The position numbers and the translations under genes are program-made. A stretch of 5,937 nucleotides of DNA from Candidatus Omnitrophota bacterium. Lineage in GTDB: Bacteria > Ratteibacteria > UBA8468 > MWAK01. Below the pieces are notes generated by a model. It was given only the letters and a program-made list of their open reading frames with translations, ran no database searches and was not told the DNA's origin. The stretch spans positions 1 through 5,937 of the forward strand of contig JAPLMK010000021.1 of NCBI GenBank assembly GCA_026387085.1, read 5' to 3'. This document shows positions 4,131 to 5,937 of this stretch, piece by piece (position 1 is the stretch's first letter; every line of letters begins with the position of its first letter).

Positions 4131-5937
4131 ATATCCCGCAGATTTTCCCGGAACTTGTAAGGTTTATCCGGCTTTTTTTCAAAATTGACTCCGCCGCGCC
4201 CGGCAAACACTTTTTTTTAAGACAAACAGCAGCCAGCAAAGCCGGCGGGGAGACCTCGTGTCCCAAAGAAGACCGTTCTCTAACGAAATCCAGCGCACGA
4301 AAAAGCGCCGAACACGAAACCGGGTAAGATTGACCCGTCAGGCGGGCCACGTAGCGTGCGGCCCGGTCGTAGAGTTTTTTGTTGCCGGGCGATACAAAAA
4401 TCATCATATTGCCCAGCACTCTTCCCATCAGAACCATGGTAAGGGTTGAAACGGTATTTAAAAACATCTTTAAAACAAGATGTTCCGGGATTCCCAGGTA
4501 ACTTCCGGAAAACGGCGCCGTTACCGTAAAAAGGTTCGTTTTTACGCCGAGATTCCGGAGGTTATTCCGGAGCCGCTGCTGCTGTTCCTTTGTCCCGAAA
4601 AAAAATACGGCGGTTGCTCCCCCCTTTTTTGCCGCGACCCTGAAAGCGGAAAGATACGGCTGGAAAAAACCGCTCTTTTCTGTTTCGTCCCCGACCAGAC
4701 ATAGAATCAAGCCATCCCGCTTGCCGCGCATTCTTTTCTTAAAACTGTTCCGGCTGATATCGAAACGCAATATCTCTTTCCGGTCAAGTTTCGGAAATTT
4801 CTTAAGCGGGGCCGCGTTCTCCCCCAGCATCCGGTCAATCTCTTGCCGGGACCATTTTACATCATTAAAATCCCGCCGGAGAAGATTCTGCCAGGCCTTT
4901 GGGTTTGATTTTTCCGGGCGGAGAACAAAAGCCCAGGAAACCGGTGAAACCAAATCGCCGGTTTTCCGGAAAGGCGGAACCAGGAAAGTCGGCGAACGTT
5001 CGGTGGTATCGGTTATTAAATCAAGACTGTATTTATCGGCCAGGTACGTGACCAGCCCGCGTTTTTCATAGATGTTTTTTTCGAAAAGAACCAGCCGGGT
5101 TATGTTTTCTACGTTTTCTTTCGCCTGGAGTTTTTTGATTGAAGAAGAAATGACGGCCGCTATTCCGGCCGGGCCTTCCGTCAGGTCAAAACGCGGAAAA
5201 TCCGCCGGACCGTAATAGACGGAAAGTATGCGCTGTACCGCAAGTTCCAGGGCGCCGCCCAAAACCGCCAGTTCGGCGCTGGCCGCCTGCATCCGGGTTG
5301 AACCGCTGACCGCCATCGGTCCGGTCGCCAGGCATACTTTTTTTATACCTTTTTCCTCGATTATTTCCCGGCAGCGTTGGATATTAATCAGGGACCGGTC
5401 GGGATTATTATAAACAAAATAAACTTTTGCGCCGGCTTGAAGTCCGGCCCAGGCGGTACCGATGACAAAACTGGTTTCTCCGCCCTCGGTAACGGCAATG
5501 ACCAGGTCATTCTTACTGACCGCCATGTCTTGCATCTGTCTTTGGCCGAAAGCGATAAAATCTTCGTAACCTTCAACCGATTTTATCAGGGCAAAATCCC
5601 CTCCGGCCATAACGCTTACCACGCTGTTTTCAAAATCAGGGAAAGTATTTTTATGAGACGGGGAGGTTTCTTTTTCCTTCATTTCGCGCCAGAATCTGCG
5701 CCAGCAGGCATCAAGCAGAATAGCCAGACGGCCGGTTGCTCCGCACCCGGTAAAAAACACGCGCCCATGATTAAGGATTGTACCGGTGATTTCACCGGCT
5801 ATATCGGACAGGTGCTTCCTTATTTTGGCTTTGCCCAGCAGGAGAGCAACATCCTGGTCCACAGTGAATAATAACTTTACGGCTGCGCCGGGACTGTCAA
5901 GGGCGAGACGGCTCAGTTTTTTTGTTACCGGATGGAA
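4102..5937 (-). CDS. GKRP/MurQ-related double-SIS sugar-phosphate protein, 5' end cut off
   Basis: At least 611 residues are visible; the frame is open through the right edge, so the true start is outside. It resembles glucokinase regulatory protein (GKRP), two MurQ-like SIS domains in tandem, in which binding of a phosphosugar is the family role. In visible numbering, SIS 1 (about 55-240) has TGCGATGR (63-70), AGGD (111-114), EGYED (122-126), TEGGET (150-155) and SGSTRM (211-216), all counterparts of MurQ motifs. SIS 2 (about 280-525) ends with LNTVST (493-498) and LTGQS (533-537), closely like GKRP. The MurQ DASE motif holding a catalytic Glu reads DACW (76-79), so MurNAc-6-P etherase activity is doubtful. 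GTG at 5862 is not the start: the 25 residues before it (FHPVTKKLSRLALDSPG and on) continue the N-terminal family pattern leading to VDQDVA. GKRP is about 625 residues, so few are missing. A regulator or isomerase role is inferred. Confidence 0.8.
   Translation of the reverse strand, partial: FHPVTKKLSRLALDSPGAAVKLLFTVDQDVALLLGKAKIRKHLSDIAGEITGTILNHGRVFFTGCGATGRLAILLDACWRRFWREMKEKETSPSHKNTFPDFENSVVSVMAGGDFALIKSVEGYEDFIAFGQRQMQDMAVSKNDLVIAVTEGGETSFVIGTAWAGLQAGAKVYFVYNNPDRSLINIQRCREIIEEKGIKKVCLATGPMAVSGSTRMQAASAELAVLGGALELAVQRILSVYYGPADFPRFDLTEGPAGIAAVISSSIKKLQAKENVENITRLVLFEKNIYEKRGLVTYLADKYSLDLITDTTERSPTFLVPPFRKTGDLVSPVSWAFVLRPEKSNPKAWQNLLRRDFNDVKWSRQEIDRMLGENAAPLKKFPKLDRKEILRFDISRNSFKKRMRGKRDGLILCLVGDETEKSGFFQPYLSAFRVAAKKGGATAVFFFGTKEQQQRLRNNLRNLGVKTNLFTVTAPFSGSYLGIPEHLVLKMFLNTVSTLTMVLMGRVLGNMMIFVSPGNKKLYDRAARYVARLTGQSYPVSCSALFRALDFVRERSSLGHEVSPPALLAAVCLKKKCLPGAAESILKKSRINLTSSGKICGILDKQGGRRV

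Noticed and set aside
4070..4210. 47-residue N-terminal extension of the cold shock protein
   Set aside because: It overlaps the end of the double-SIS gene and spans the promoter and ribosome site. The domain is complete from 4069.
5860..5862. GTG at 5862 as the start of the double-SIS gene
   Set aside because: The frame is open to the right edge, and the residues before it continue the N-terminal pattern of MurQ/GKRP proteins, so this GTG is an internal Val codon.
5377..5871. Open frame of 164 codons on the + strand opposite the double-SIS gene
   Set aside because: It has no recognisable domain or ribosome site and lies antisense to a well-supported conserved gene, so it is a shadow frame. 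The other + strand frames opposite the helicase and cyclase are judged likewise.

Overview
The window looks like chromosomal DNA from a Gram-negative, probably uncultured bacterium. It is gene-dense, with GGGAGG/GGAGG-type ribosome sites. The protein set (a FecR/GspG-head fusion, a class III cyclase with HEAT repeats, a bacterial GKRP-like double-SIS protein, a Trp-less cold shock protein) recalls lineages such as Omnitrophota, Elusimicrobiota or other PVC-adjacent groups. That placement is an impression from gene content, not a phylogenetic result. There is no tRNA, rRNA, CRISPR array, insertion sequence or phage gene.

Layout: one gene lies on the + strand at the left (61-1167), an exported FecR-domain protein with a C-terminal domain like the head of the type II secretion major pseudopilin GspG. 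Everything else is on the - strand and reads right to left: a GKRP/MurQ-related double-SIS sugar-phosphate protein cut by the right edge (4102-5937), a cold shock protein (3860-4069), a 61-residue zinc-finger-like protein (3662-3847), a DEAD-box RNA helicase (start 3665, end 2388), a 193-base gap from the helicase stop to the chosen cyclase start, and a predicted adenylate cyclase with one membrane span and HEAT repeats (1187-2194). The cyclase converges on the FecR gene with 19 bases between the stop codons. The two gene ends form an 11-base inverted repeat that may terminate cyclase transcription.

How the genes may work together: the cold shock protein, zinc-finger protein and helicase form a tight cluster (12-base gap, then a 4-base ATGA overlap). 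It is preceded by a near-consensus promoter whose -10 box overlaps the stop codon of the double-SIS gene. This resembles a compact RNA-remodelling or cold-adaptation operon. The zinc-finger gene is in the same frame as the cold shock gene, separated from it by one UAG, has no visible ribosome site, and carries a perfect 11-bp hairpin. It is therefore the most intriguing part of the window. The cyclase has its own extended -10 promoter and is probably a separate signalling gene. The FecR-GspG protein and the double-SIS protein show no obvious functional link to the rest.

Two start corrections matter. The double-SIS reading frame stays open to the right edge, so its apparent GTG at 5862 is internal. 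The helicase, cold shock and cyclase genes start at 3665, 4069 and 2194, not at the longest possible start.
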